This document shows, in pieces, positions 22,026-32,163 of a stretch of DNA of 64,000 nucleotides (position 1 is its first letter; the number at the start of each line of letters is the position of its first letter). Position numbers and translations under genes: made by a program. Origin of the DNA: Terebella lapidaria (taxonomy: Eukaryota > Annelida > Polychaeta > Terebellida > Terebellidae); contig OX424569.1 in the NCBI GenBank assembly GCA_949152475.1, positions 29,805,950 to 29,869,949 on the forward strand. Reading direction: 5' to 3'. The notes under the pieces are model-generated. The model saw only the letters and a program-made list of their open reading frames with translations, searched no databases and was not told the origin of the DNA.

Positions 22026-23684
22026 TCACGTGAATGAGATGATCTGCAGCCTGTGGTTCCCAGTGTCCACCACGATCAACCTCCCATCCAGTGTCATGGC
22101 GAGACGGCTTGGCTGCGAGAACTCTCCTCGTACAGACCCTATTTCTCCAAACTTACGGATACATCTACCGGTAATGTCCAATAAGCGAATCTCGTTTAGA
22201 TAATGACTACTGACGAATATGCACTGTCTCCCAATGATCGTCATTCCGTTAGATATTCCGTCATAACATCCTTGCGTTTTAAGGTCTTCTAATACATCAA
22301 TAAAAGAGCCATCAATGTCAAACTCTACAACGACAGACTTGCACGTGTCACTAGACATGACAAAGAAATGTCCGTTTGTGCAAACTGATATGTGTCCTGG
22401 TAGTTGTAACATTTTCTCATGTTCCACGATGCGTATTATCCGGCCATTTTTTCTCAGTAACTTCACTCTGTTATTATGCAAGTCACACACATAAAGATTG
22501 TCGGAAAGACATGCGATCCCCGTAGGACTGCAAAACATATCAGGCCCAGTTCCTCTTCCTCCAATGGTTTTCGAGTAGTTATCACGTTTGTAGATCTGAA
22601 GTCTATGGTTGTCAGTGTCTGTGATAACTACGTGTCCATCCTCAGTCACTGTGACGTCAGAGTAGTTCGTGAACTGGAATTCTCCTGGCCGTTTCCCTTT
22701 TGCTCCATACACATTCACCAGTCTTCCTTCTATGTTGAACATCTGAACTCTGTGGTTACCGCTGTCAATGACAACAATTCTGCCAGTAACTGGACAAACT
22801 GCGACACCGGACGGTTTGTTGAACTGACCAGGTGCAGAACCAAGACTACCTATTACCATTTGTGACATCCTTCTCTGTTTGTAGTTTTGTAGAGTGCATA
22901 AATATGTTTCCATGGGGATTTTGGATGATACACTGCCAACATTCACGCCAGTGCCACGCACGAAATTCGCCTTTACTGTCGGATTTATTTTGGTAGCTTT
23001 GATGTTGTCCAATTCCTTCTTCCATTCAACACACATTCTCTGATTGTCTGAAACTGCCTTTGTTTCTAGGATGCTTTTTGTACCGAGATCCAAAAATTTT
23101 TTGAGTTGAACCTTGGATGCTTCCATCTCCATTTCTGGTTTCGCAAGTCGTTGAATTTGATTCCTTTTGAAGCAATCAACCTGATGCAATAATTCGCTCT
23201 GCCTGGCTTTGATTTCCTTCACAAATCTATCAATGGTATTATCAACATGTTCTTCGATTTCGTCTGCAGTTGTTTTGCAATTGGTGTGCACTTGTTTCTT
23301 CATCTCAAATATCTCAGCAATATGTCGTTCTAATATAGCCATAGTCGTTCCCGTCTGAAGCGTTTGTTTCCCGACAGTCTGGTTGATATCTTGGCATGGC
23401 TCACAGAGAGAGGTACCGTCTGCTTTGTTTTGCAAGCATTGTTTGCAGTATCCTTGAATGGCTTGCATGAGGAGGAAATTCCGAGGAAGGCCAGAAACTC
23501 CAGTAGACGAAAGGGTAAGCTCACCATTACACGAGGGGCACTTCAAGCGACCATTCTTCTCTAGCGGTTCCAGACACTTCCTACAGAAGATATGTTGACA
23601 GGGCAGAGCTCGATGATCCTCAACCCTTTCAAGACAAACTGCACACTCAAGCAAGTCTCTCAAGTTCATCCCGCCTTCGGCCAT
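22026..23684 (-). CDS. RING-coiled coil-NHL protein (TRIM-NHL-like E3 ligase)
   Basis: Intact 552-residue single-exon frame; the start ATGG has a good context. Residues 14-52 form a complete C3HC4 RING: C14, C17, C29, H31, C34, C37, C49, C52. About 82-102 holds two CxxC pairs (YCKQC and LCEPC) where a B-box would sit, but no full B-box histidine pattern. About 115-250 is helical and charged, likely a coiled coil. From about 280 to the end are NHL repeats with typical GQFNKPSGVAV, VIDSGNHRVQMF, ITDTDNHRLQIY and FSQPSRLAM...VDTGNHRLQII signatures, expected to fold as a beta-propeller. RINGs recruit E2 ubiquitin enzymes, and NHL propellers bind protein or RNA. It resembles the expanded TRIM2/3/56-like groups of lophotrochozoans; orthology is not asserted. 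Confidence 0.92.
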   Translation of the reverse strand: MAEGGMNLRDLLECAVCLERVEDHRALPCQHIFCRKCLEPLEKNGRLKCPSCNGELTLSSTGVSGLPRNFLLMQAIQGYCKQCLQNKADGTSLCEPCQDINQTVGKQTLQTGTTMAILERHIAEIFEMKKQVHTNCKTTADEIEEHVDNTIDRFVKEIKARQSELLHQVDCFKRNQIQRLAKPEMEMEASKVQLKKFLDLGTKSILETKAVSDNQRMCVEWKKELDNIKATKINPTVKANFVRGTGVNVGSVSSKIPMETYLCTLQNYKQRRMSQMVIGSLGSAPGQFNKPSGVAVCPVTGRIVVIDSGNHRVQMFNIEGRLVNVYGAKGKRPGEFQFTNYSDVTVTEDGHVVITDTDNHRLQIYKRDNYSKTIGGRGTGPDMFCSPTGIACLSDNLYVCDLHNNRVKLLRKNGRIIRIVEHEKMLQLPGHISVCTNGHFFVMSSDTCKSVVVEFDIDGSFIDVLEDLKTQGCYDGISNGMTIIGRQCIFVSSHYLNEIRLLDITGRCIRKFGEIGSVRGEFSQPSRLAMTLDGRLIVVDTGNHRLQIISFT

Positions 23685-24113
23685 CGTGCATACAGTAGGT
23701 TATTCAAATATGTGTAGTGGGAATCTGAAAAGAGACATTTTGTTCAAACATCTATACGCTTTTCGAACGCTGGCAACATTATGGGTGTATTCCCAGATCC
23801 CCGATTGCTCCTGTCGTCAAGAACATGTATATGCCCACGAAAGATAGGTTTCCTCCAGGCAGTGTGCTCGTGCAATGACAGTTATTAAGAATGTTTCGGA
23901 TTCAGCTGAACGCATAATTATGTTTAAACTGGCAGTATAACGATTTAGCATAACTAACTTACTATTGAATGTTATCACTACAATAGAATCTTCTACTGGA
24001 CAACAGGTTGCCCTTATTGCCACCAGTATATAAATGGTAACTAGTTTAGAGGGAAGCATGGCAAAATGTTCCCAGAGAAAACAATGTTGCAGGAGACAAA
24101 ACCTATTGTCTTC
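23685..24113. other. Intergenic, upstream of RING-NHL gene
   Basis: Would contain the promoter of the minus-strand gene. No TATA box or other recognisable element is convincing, and no open frame is supported. Confidence 0.5.
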
Positions 24114-24115
24114 TA

Positions 24116-26154
24116 CACTGAAAACATAACCTCGTCATAAAATGACAAGTTTTGGATTGTCAATATGTCAAAATGACAAGTTTTCGATTGTGAATTCGAC
24201 TGTGCCAAAACGAGACTTTAGCCTTGTCGGCGACAAAATTTGACAATCGTAAGCTGGTCAAATCCTCGTCATGAATACTATGCAAATTTGGAATAATTAC
24301 TTATACAGCAATATCAAATCATATATGAATTTCTACGAGAGATGGACCAAGCATTGTAGGGACTCTACTCTGCCCAAAGTAAGAACTGCGTCAAATGCAC
24401 TTGACGACCTACTAGCAGTATCAGGTGTGCTGTCAAGCATATGGCAAGTCTGCTTTCACATACATGATGTTGAACATAAAAATGGTGTCAGTATGTGGCA
24501 CTGCATGACGACATAAAGTCATCAATGTGACGATTTCTTTGACAAGCCCGCCTTCACCTTTAAAGTGTGTGAAGTTTGACGCCATCTGCTCTCCCGGATC
24601 CTCGCGACTAGTCCGCTCACCATGGGTCACTGCGGGCACACGCCCACTATCCCGGATCCTCGCGGATAGTCCGCTCACCATGGGTCACTGCGGGCACACG
24701 CCCACTATCCCGGATCCTCGCGGATAGTCCGCTCACCATGGGTCACTGCGGGCACACGCCCACTATCCCGGATCCTCACGGATAGTCCGCTCACCATGGG
24801 TCACTGCGGGCACACGCCCACTATCCCGGATCCTCGCGGATAGTCCGCTCACCATGGGTCACTGCGGGCACACGCCCACTATCCCGGATCCTCGCGGATA
24901 GTCCGCTCGCCATGGGTCACTGCGGGCACACGCCCACTATCCCGGATCCTCGCGGATAGTCCGCTCACCAGGGGTCACTGCGGGCGCAGTATTTACTTTA
25001 GAACGTTAAAGCAGCTGCCTTCGAAACCAGTCAATATTTTTTGAAAACCATATTTCATATTAAACATGCTAAACTAAGTGAATGAAACATACTCACATCA
25101 AATGTAATGAAAATAACTAGTCCTCAGGGAAATTTTGCTCATTTGAAAAGGCGGTTCCCGCGTAAATACAGGAACTGTATCCATCACACACAGATGTAAA
25201 CAAAGCATAGAAATGCGAGATAGACTGACAATTTCACGCACATCATGGTATATCACTGATTATTTTCTCATAACTACACTATATATGCACATACGAACTG
25301 GAAAATGTACTCGATGTGGACTTTTAAGTGTGATTTGAGCATTTGTTTACATTTGGGTTTGATGGATACACTTCGTTTCTTTATTTACAAAACCGGTACA
25401 AAATGGGCATTAAAACGGATGAAAAGACAACTCGGACGGACAGTAATCGTCAAAATCATTGAGCACACCTTTTGTTATATTGCATTAGATGTGTTTAACA
25501 AAAATTTGGTTTTCAAAAAAATATTGCATACATTCGAAGGCAGCAGCTTTAACCAGGTAGCAGTACGCCTAGCAAGCCAGACGTACAGACACCACTCAGA
25601 TACAGGATCATCACCGTAGTGTGGCCGGCTCGCCGACGGTCCACAGCGGGAAGAGAACCCCAGACAGCCCGACAGTCCGCCAAACCTGTGTTGCACCATT
25701 CCAGGGCGAGAGACCGGTGATCATGGGGCGAGCCCCGGTTCAGCATGGTCCCCCTCCTGGGCCCCCTAAGATAATTGTCCCCAGGGCCCTCGCAGGCCTT
25801 AGCCGGTGAGTAGGGACGTAGAGCTCATGGTCGAGCCCTCCGTCGTCCTTTTGCCTTGCCAGCACTGAGACAACTCCGCCTGGACAAGACGGCTCGGGAG
25901 TATTTATGACCCCAAAGCGCGAGACACGAGGGATGACGTAACACCATTGTTACAGTACACTAGAGCGAGAGGATTAGATGGCGTTGCTATGCAGCGCATG
26001 TGCTTCTAACACGAAGCGGCCAAAACAAGATTAGTGTTTACAAAGAATATCCTGCCTTGATCTTTGGGCGAAATCGCCACACGTGTTTATAGGGAAGACA
26101 ACCCATAAGTTTGTCATAATGACGAGTTTATGATGAGGTAATTCTTTTTCAGTG
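24116..26154. mobile_element. Possible TA-flanked DNA element carrying tandem repeats
   Basis: Left end TA|CACTGAAAA and right end TTTTCAGTG|TA form inverted termini flanked by TA. The inverted similarity continues inward (cctcgtcataaaatgac against gtcataatgacgag...gatgagg). TA flanks and a CACTG terminus suit a Tc1/mariner-type non-autonomous element. No transposase frame is present. The interior includes a 58-bp tandem array and a GC-rich patch at 25620-25880 of unknown nature. Confidence 0.5.
24594..24985. repeat. 58-bp tandem repeat, about 6.7 copies
   Basis: The unit begins cggatcctcgcggatagtcc and continues with gctcaccatgggtcactgcg and cgggcacacgcccactatcc. Copies are nearly identical and GC-rich within AT-rich surroundings. 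The ATGs inside do not open a long frame. Confidence 0.95.
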
Positions 26155-26156
26155 TA

Positions 26157-27001
26157 GGTGGTGAACTATTGCTACCACGGTAAGCATTTCGCCGGAGTGG
26201 TCAACATTGCGAATAATGTTTGCCCGCTGTCACGTTGTTAACCAAGTCAGTGGGCTTCTAGAAGAACACTGCAAAATGTCTTGTGCGGAATACCAATCAG
26301 CGGCAGGGATTCTAACCCGAGGTATAATAATAATAATAATATAATAAATGTTCCACACTTGAACACATTTTTGACATTAGAGCGTTGGGGGCGAAGCCCC
26401 CAACCCTCTACATGTCTATGTGCTGACTTTTTCATGGAGGTTTCATGCCAACCTATCGACGCCCATTTTGGCATGTAAACGTTTAGAAACCTACTTCAAA
26501 TGAGAATTTTCTTCGTCCTTGACATGAAATCTCTCGAATTGATGGTAAACTTTGAATATTCCACACATGTATAATGCATAAATCGATGTGTTAGGTTTGA
26601 GAAAATTACGCAAAATGCTGAGATTGTTTGGAAAACGTCAAAATGGCGGAGCCGATGGAAATTGACGTTCCCAGAATGCAAAGCAAATTTTACCGCAATG
26701 ACGCGTATTTTGTAGCACACAATCTCCTGTGCAGCATCCATGTAAGCTTGCGTGTGCCGTGTGGCATTCCTCGGTCTTATGAAGCGAACACAACGATTCG
26801 TCTGCGATGCTACGGCTACATTCACCATAATTTGACGTATTTTATATATCAAGGTGTTGGGTTTGCGAAGCCTTCAGAAAATCCTTTATATTTTAAACTG
26901 GTCTTTCCATTAGCCCAGTGGGCATATATGTTAATTATCATGATATCAGATGCAGATATTCCTCATAGTTTAAAATATTTTTAAGGATATTTCATTAAGG
27001 T
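26157..27001. other. Intergenic with short perfect hairpin
   Basis: Contains an (ATA/ATAAT)-type microsatellite at 26320-26346 and a 21-bp perfect inverted repeat at 26384-26404 (gttgggg gcgaagc ccccaac). A plus frame at 26628-26984 (118 residues) overlaps a minus frame of equal length, matches no family I know, and is not called a gene. Confidence 0.6.
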
Positions 27002-29714
27002 TTAAGGTGGATCGCGACACCTGAAAATTTCCATAGACTTAATTAATTTATGCTACTATAATCATCTTTGTATACAATAAGTTCTAAATAAGAGATAAAA
27101 ATGATATGTCACCATGCTGGTTTTTCTGGTATAACAGTTATGAAGAAGTGTGTATTACTAGATAGATACACGTGAAAACGCGCTATTTTTGTCCCTCTGT
27201 GTTGCTCACAGAGTAATCGTAAAGGGAGCTTTTTGCAGAGAAAAATAATCCCCACACGAATTAACTGGCAATTATTTCATTGGTCAAGAGTTATTATTGG
27301 TGTTGAGTACAAAAAATATATATGTGTAAATGGATTACAATAAATAAACAGCCTTTTGACAATAACTATACGCTTCCAAGTTGTAAAAATACCTGAATTT
27401 AACTCGAAAACATACCACTAAATTGCACAAACATCGTCGCATTGTGAGAAATTGACCCATAAAGTCAGCAATTTCGACATCGTGAAGTGAAGGGAACATC
27501 CTCAGGGTAATATAGAAGAAGAAAAAAACATAGGTCACCATATCGGTTTTCAATGTCCAGCGCGACGTGGCAGTGGACTAGATTTTCAAAATATGCTGAT
27601 ATTCAAAGAATTGATCGACACAGGTATCACAAATTATATTAACTGATATATTATCATTCCAGGTGTGAAATAAATTTGGAATCAATGAATGTAACTGATA
27701 ACGATGAAAAATCTTACATAGAGTAGGCCCCAATTAATAATTTGGATGTATACCACACCGGGGCGACTTCCCTGGCGACGCTTAACAACAGCACTTTCAA
27801 TTTCATGAATACGAATTAACGAGTGATGATATCATGATTGATACAGTGGCTATGTCAGCAATCGTAATACCAGGGTAAGAAATGCAATCAATAACAAGAC
27901 AAAATGGGTGACTGCAATGGGAAACACTTTTTAGAACATAGATCTACAAAAGTCTGAGAATTAGTTGAATTGCTAATAACGTTGCCCATATAAGCTGCGG
28001 TATCGAGTTCATTAGATCTTGATAGAACGCGGATGATACACAACAACTTAGGGGGCTTTAAAGTTATAATTCTCTCAATATTTATGCTCGGCAACTTTAC
28101 GGTAGCTATCAAAATATTTGTTGTTGCCATTCAAATCACATTCTGAGTTATTTGTGAGTGGAGAAACACCGGAAATTTGTAGTAACCTAGATATACGTCT
28201 GTATCGTTGTTCGCTTTTTCGGAGATTATGTATATACGCACTGATACTTTTAGCTTGCAACCGGTAAAAATCGAATCGCACATTTATTATTATGTATAAT
28301 GCCACAGATTTATGGGACATAAATGTCCAGAATTATTATTGGACATTATTAATTCATTTATTTGCACGATTTTGGATTTTGAGAAATGCGCCATTTGGCT
28401 ATTGACGTTCATTCGTGGACTAATGCTATGTACATGAAACTTCAAAGGTAGGCGCCGTGTGAGTGAATTCGTGTGACAAAATACTAGTAGAGTGTTTGCA
28501 TAATGAATAAAGAGGATCACTTCCCCTATGATATCAACAGGCCTAGAATATAAATATTTTTTCGCTCCATGTTGCCGGTGAAGATGTCCGTGTTGCCTAC
28601 ATCATGTTTGACGAAACATCGGATGAATAGGCCTACAGTATACAGAAATGAACTAAACGATCGACTTCGTATATTTCGTACAAGGGAACCGCTTATGTCG
28701 ATCTCTACTCGCGTCCATGCCCGCCGGTTTAATTAGAGTTAGTCCACGGTTCTATTGTTCTTTGCAGTATATGTTTTTTCAGAATCTACTGGGAGACGGT
28801 TCCCAGTAGAATATTGCAGTAGATTTTCTTTCCAATAATCTACTGCAATACAATATACTGCGTGTAAGAACAACAACCGCCAGTGTATAGACTGCATCTG
28901 CTCAAACAAGGCGCGTTTGTTTGCGCACTACCGAGTCGTTTTCATCATTGCCGAAACTTAATTCGTTTGATGCCATGGAACCTTGGTCGAGGCCAATATA
29001 ATGTAGATGAGAAGGTGAACAATAAATGTGGTGTTACTGTTGTTCAGTCCCAATTCTAAATTCACCAAGACACTGAAAGGTGGTAGCACAAGCAGTGGGC
29101 ATGGTCGTGAATCTAAAACCCTATGTGTATTCATGATTCATTCATAATTCGGGATTTGATATATAATCATCTTTATCATGCAAACCATTCAGTAGATGCA
29201 GATATCAGTTAGCAAAATTTGGTAAATACCGTGTTGTACATCGTTGAAAATTACGAGAACAGCAAGTGGACATGTACTTCTATTCTCATGATATAATAAT
29301 GGTGACAAAGTTCATCACAAATTCAGACAGTGTCGCCATCTGTTTCCTAACACTGTTGAAGTGTGACAGTATAGTTGTACACGCAGATTACTACTCGCAG
29401 GTGCATATGCCGGCGGAGATTTAGTTGAGTTGAGGGGGAACCGAGAACTAAGTCGGATAATCGGTTCAGTGTCGCGTCTCTGGAAAATAATAGACTCGCC
29501 TTCGGCTCGTCGATTATTTTCGAGAGTCCCTCCACTTCACCGATTATCCTATACTAAATATATGAGCTGAGTGATTTAGCTCACCGAATGGTATAGGCCT
29601 AGCCTCATAGGCCCTATTTCGATGGATAGAATGAGCCTGAAATGGCAAAACAGAGCGTCATAAACGTAAACGTTATAACGCTTTCTGTCTACAGGGTGTC
29701 GCGATCCACCTTAA
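27002..29714. mobile_element. Terminal-inverted-repeat element with TTAA ends
   Basis: TTAA + GGTGGATCGCGACACC at 27002-27021 is exactly mirrored by GGTGTCGCGATCCACC + TTAA at 29695-29714. TTAA target duplication is known for piggyBac and Kolobok-type elements. The TIR alone does not tell which family this is. No transposase is recognised inside, so it is non-autonomous or badly decayed. The interior includes two tandem perfect hairpins (28785-28810 and 28813-28849) and a foldback at about 29454-29549. Confidence 0.65.
28785..28849. repeat. Two adjacent perfect hairpins
   Basis: tctactggga at 28785-28794 pairs with tcccagtaga at 28801-28810 across a 6-base loop. attgcagtagatt at 28813-28825 pairs with aatctactgcaat at 28837-28849. 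The two stems share the core tctact/agtaga. Confidence 0.9.
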
Positions 29715-31237
29715 TACCATTTTAGCAGGAGTATCTGTTTCATTGAGTTCAAAATGAATGTTTACTTATTAGAAAAATATGAATGAAGTAGGCCTTTGCT
29801 TTCATCATACCATGTATACGGGAATGAATTGGAATCATTTAAGGGAGGATATCATGATGGTAGCATTTTTATTTGGAGGGGGGGGGGGGTAGAGTAGAAT
29901 ACATTCCGCTGTCTAGGGTGCTGATGGTGTGCTCGAGCTCTAATGTCGACTCTCACAGTTAGCTGTATTTTCTTGTTATGTAGGCAATAGGTAATATTAG
30001 ACGTAACTAGTCAACCTAATGGTTATTTCTGTCAGAGGATGGAATTAAGATAGAGGATAACCAGTATTTCTAGTATGCGTCACCAAGTCATATTATATCA
30101 CATTTCCAAGTGTTTACGGTTTATCATTGATGAGATCTCAATTTTTTGCAACTTCGATGTGAAATATTTCCTCGGATTGCAACAGGATACATCCTTTTAT
30201 AATCCTTTGTCCAATTATATATTATATTGTATTGTATATATATTTTTTTACATTATATATATATATATATATATATTTATACATTTACAACCTTTTTGTT
30301 ACAATCGGGCAACCATTTTGCTACATTTTAACATTTTGTCACATGGGCCGTGTGACAAAAAAGTCGACTGCCCCTGGCCCACACCCGGTTTGAGTTTTTC
30401 CGGTTCATTTGATGTTAAACCATGAAAGGTGGTCTAATGAGCTTTCATAAGTACAATAATTGGCAAAATTCAGCAATATCCATTCACAATTAATAATTAA
30501 TTATTTTGTATATTATCCCAGACAACCATTTTGTCACATGCATTATTCTTCGTTTTTTCTCGTTAGTTTACTATATATGTTTACTAGATTTTTTGGTTAT
30601 AGCATATTTTAGTCGTCCTCTATAAACCCTGCAAGTTTCAAGCAAATCCTTCAAGAACGTAAGAAATATACAAAAAGTATGTTGAAGAAGTCCATGCCTT
30701 AGGCGGTGTGGGGAGGCGCGCCACCTAGCGTATGATAACGGGGAAGTTCATAAGCTTGCGCTTCATTCATTGCCCTTTTCGTCAACAACCATCAATTTAT
30801 TCACATCAATTTGTATCACTGCTTTATATTTCTGCTGTAATGGTATTCGCTGCATAAATAGCTAGGCTATCTAGAATGCATTTAATTGAATTGACGCTGC
30901 TCAGCCGTTGTAACGGCTGGCAGTCCACATCCGTCATTTGTGTCTGTGCGCGTGTTTTACGGTCTCGATCGACAACAAGTCAACAGGTCAAGCGACAGAT
31001 CTATCACAGGGACCCCTGTCCGCTGGTCCCTGGCCGGTAAAAATCAGCAAGGACCGGTGAAACATAAGAGAGGTACAAGTCCTGTCTGGTCTGTAACATT
31101 TTGCATGAAGTTGAACATTATTTGGATATTTCCGAAAGTCGACTGATCGTACACACTAACACAGGTGCAGAGCCACTCAACTTGGTGCCGCTTTTTCGTC
31201 AGCCGCTTATCACACTAAATGTCAATGATGCGAGCGG
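29715..31237. other. Intergenic, simple repeats and a satellite-related module
   Basis: Contains a G run at about 29876-29889 and a (TA)n run at 30254-30276. A block at about 30281-30345 (acaacctttttgttacaatc, then accattttgctacat) matches in inverted orientation a module found many times at 39-56 kb. No gene is supported; the small frames at 30075 and 30940-31490 lack recognisable domains. Confidence 0.6.
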
Positions 31238-31245
31238 CACAGAAC

Positions 31246-31689
31246 TAGGGCTGGCATATCAAGGCCAAATCAGTGTCGATATATATCGCGTTTTGAAGGT
31301 CGATATATCGATTTTTTTCGATACCGAAATGAAGGCTAAGAAACTACTAAAAACATCTAAATTGTATGTCCATGCCCATGGAGCTAATTTGACTTCCTAT
31401 AACTATCTCAACAGAAAGTCGCCATGCTCACTGCATAATTTGCATCTTTACATCATCATTATATCATCTTTACACTGTTTCAAACACTGACAAATAGAGC
31501 AAGAAGTACAAAAGTATGGGAAACCAGCATATTCAAATATATCCGAGCTGCATATGGCTGACCGACAGGGCCAAAAATCAGTGTTTTATTACGAGGGGAA
31601 AAATTGATATTTTCACAACCTTTCGATACGCTATATCATGGCTGGCTAAAATTAGATTATCAATATGTCGATATATCGTGCCAGCCCTA
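31246..31689. mobile_element. hAT-type MITE, 444 bp
   Basis: Terminal inverted repeats TAGGGCTGGCA...TGCCAGCCCTA are flanked by an exact 8-bp target duplication, CACAGAAC, at 31238-31245 and 31690-31697. Subterminal cgatatatcg words occur on both sides. Size, TIR and 8-bp duplication fit a non-autonomous hAT element. No coding capacity. Confidence 0.92.
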
Positions 31690-31697
31690 CACAGAAC

Positions 31698-32163
31698 CAA
31701 CTCACCCACACAACTACAGTGGACCTCTCTCTCAAATCTACTTATTCCGACATAGAGTCTACACGTGAATGAATTGCTTGTGTTTGATTCTGTCAAAAGT
31801 TGACTTCAGCCGGCAAAATGGCGATCAATAAAATCACCTGGACAACGCGCGTGACTGACACTGACAGTTATACTGTTATATAGAACTAGAACTAGACGTC
31901 TAGGCTACGAAAACGTAAACAACCACACATGTTACGATGTTGTTGTCATAACTCTGCCGGCAACAAGAAGAGCAGTCGCAAATGCCGGTCTGTACAGCTT
32001 TGAGACATAGACTAGATCTATTATTATTTGAGACTGATTTTGAGAGGCCGAGCACTGTTATGCGCTGTAAACAAAAATACGTGACGGGGCACCGATGCTC
32101 TGTTATAATATGTTATATAGACTTATTTTATTTGTTTGTCTGTACTTGAGATGGAGCTGTATG
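31698..32163. other. Intergenic
   Basis: Unique sequence with no supported gene or repeat. Its right edge contains the left target duplication GCTGTATG (32156-32163) of the next element. Confidence 0.7.

Noticed and set aside
21985..22865. Plus-strand frames opposite the RING-NHL gene
   Set aside because: The minus strand has a full-length domain-consistent protein; these are antisense shadows.
26628..26984. 118-residue plus-strand frame starting MENVKMAEPMEIDVPRM
   Set aside because: A minus-strand frame of equal length lies across it, no known domain is present, and no supporting context was found.
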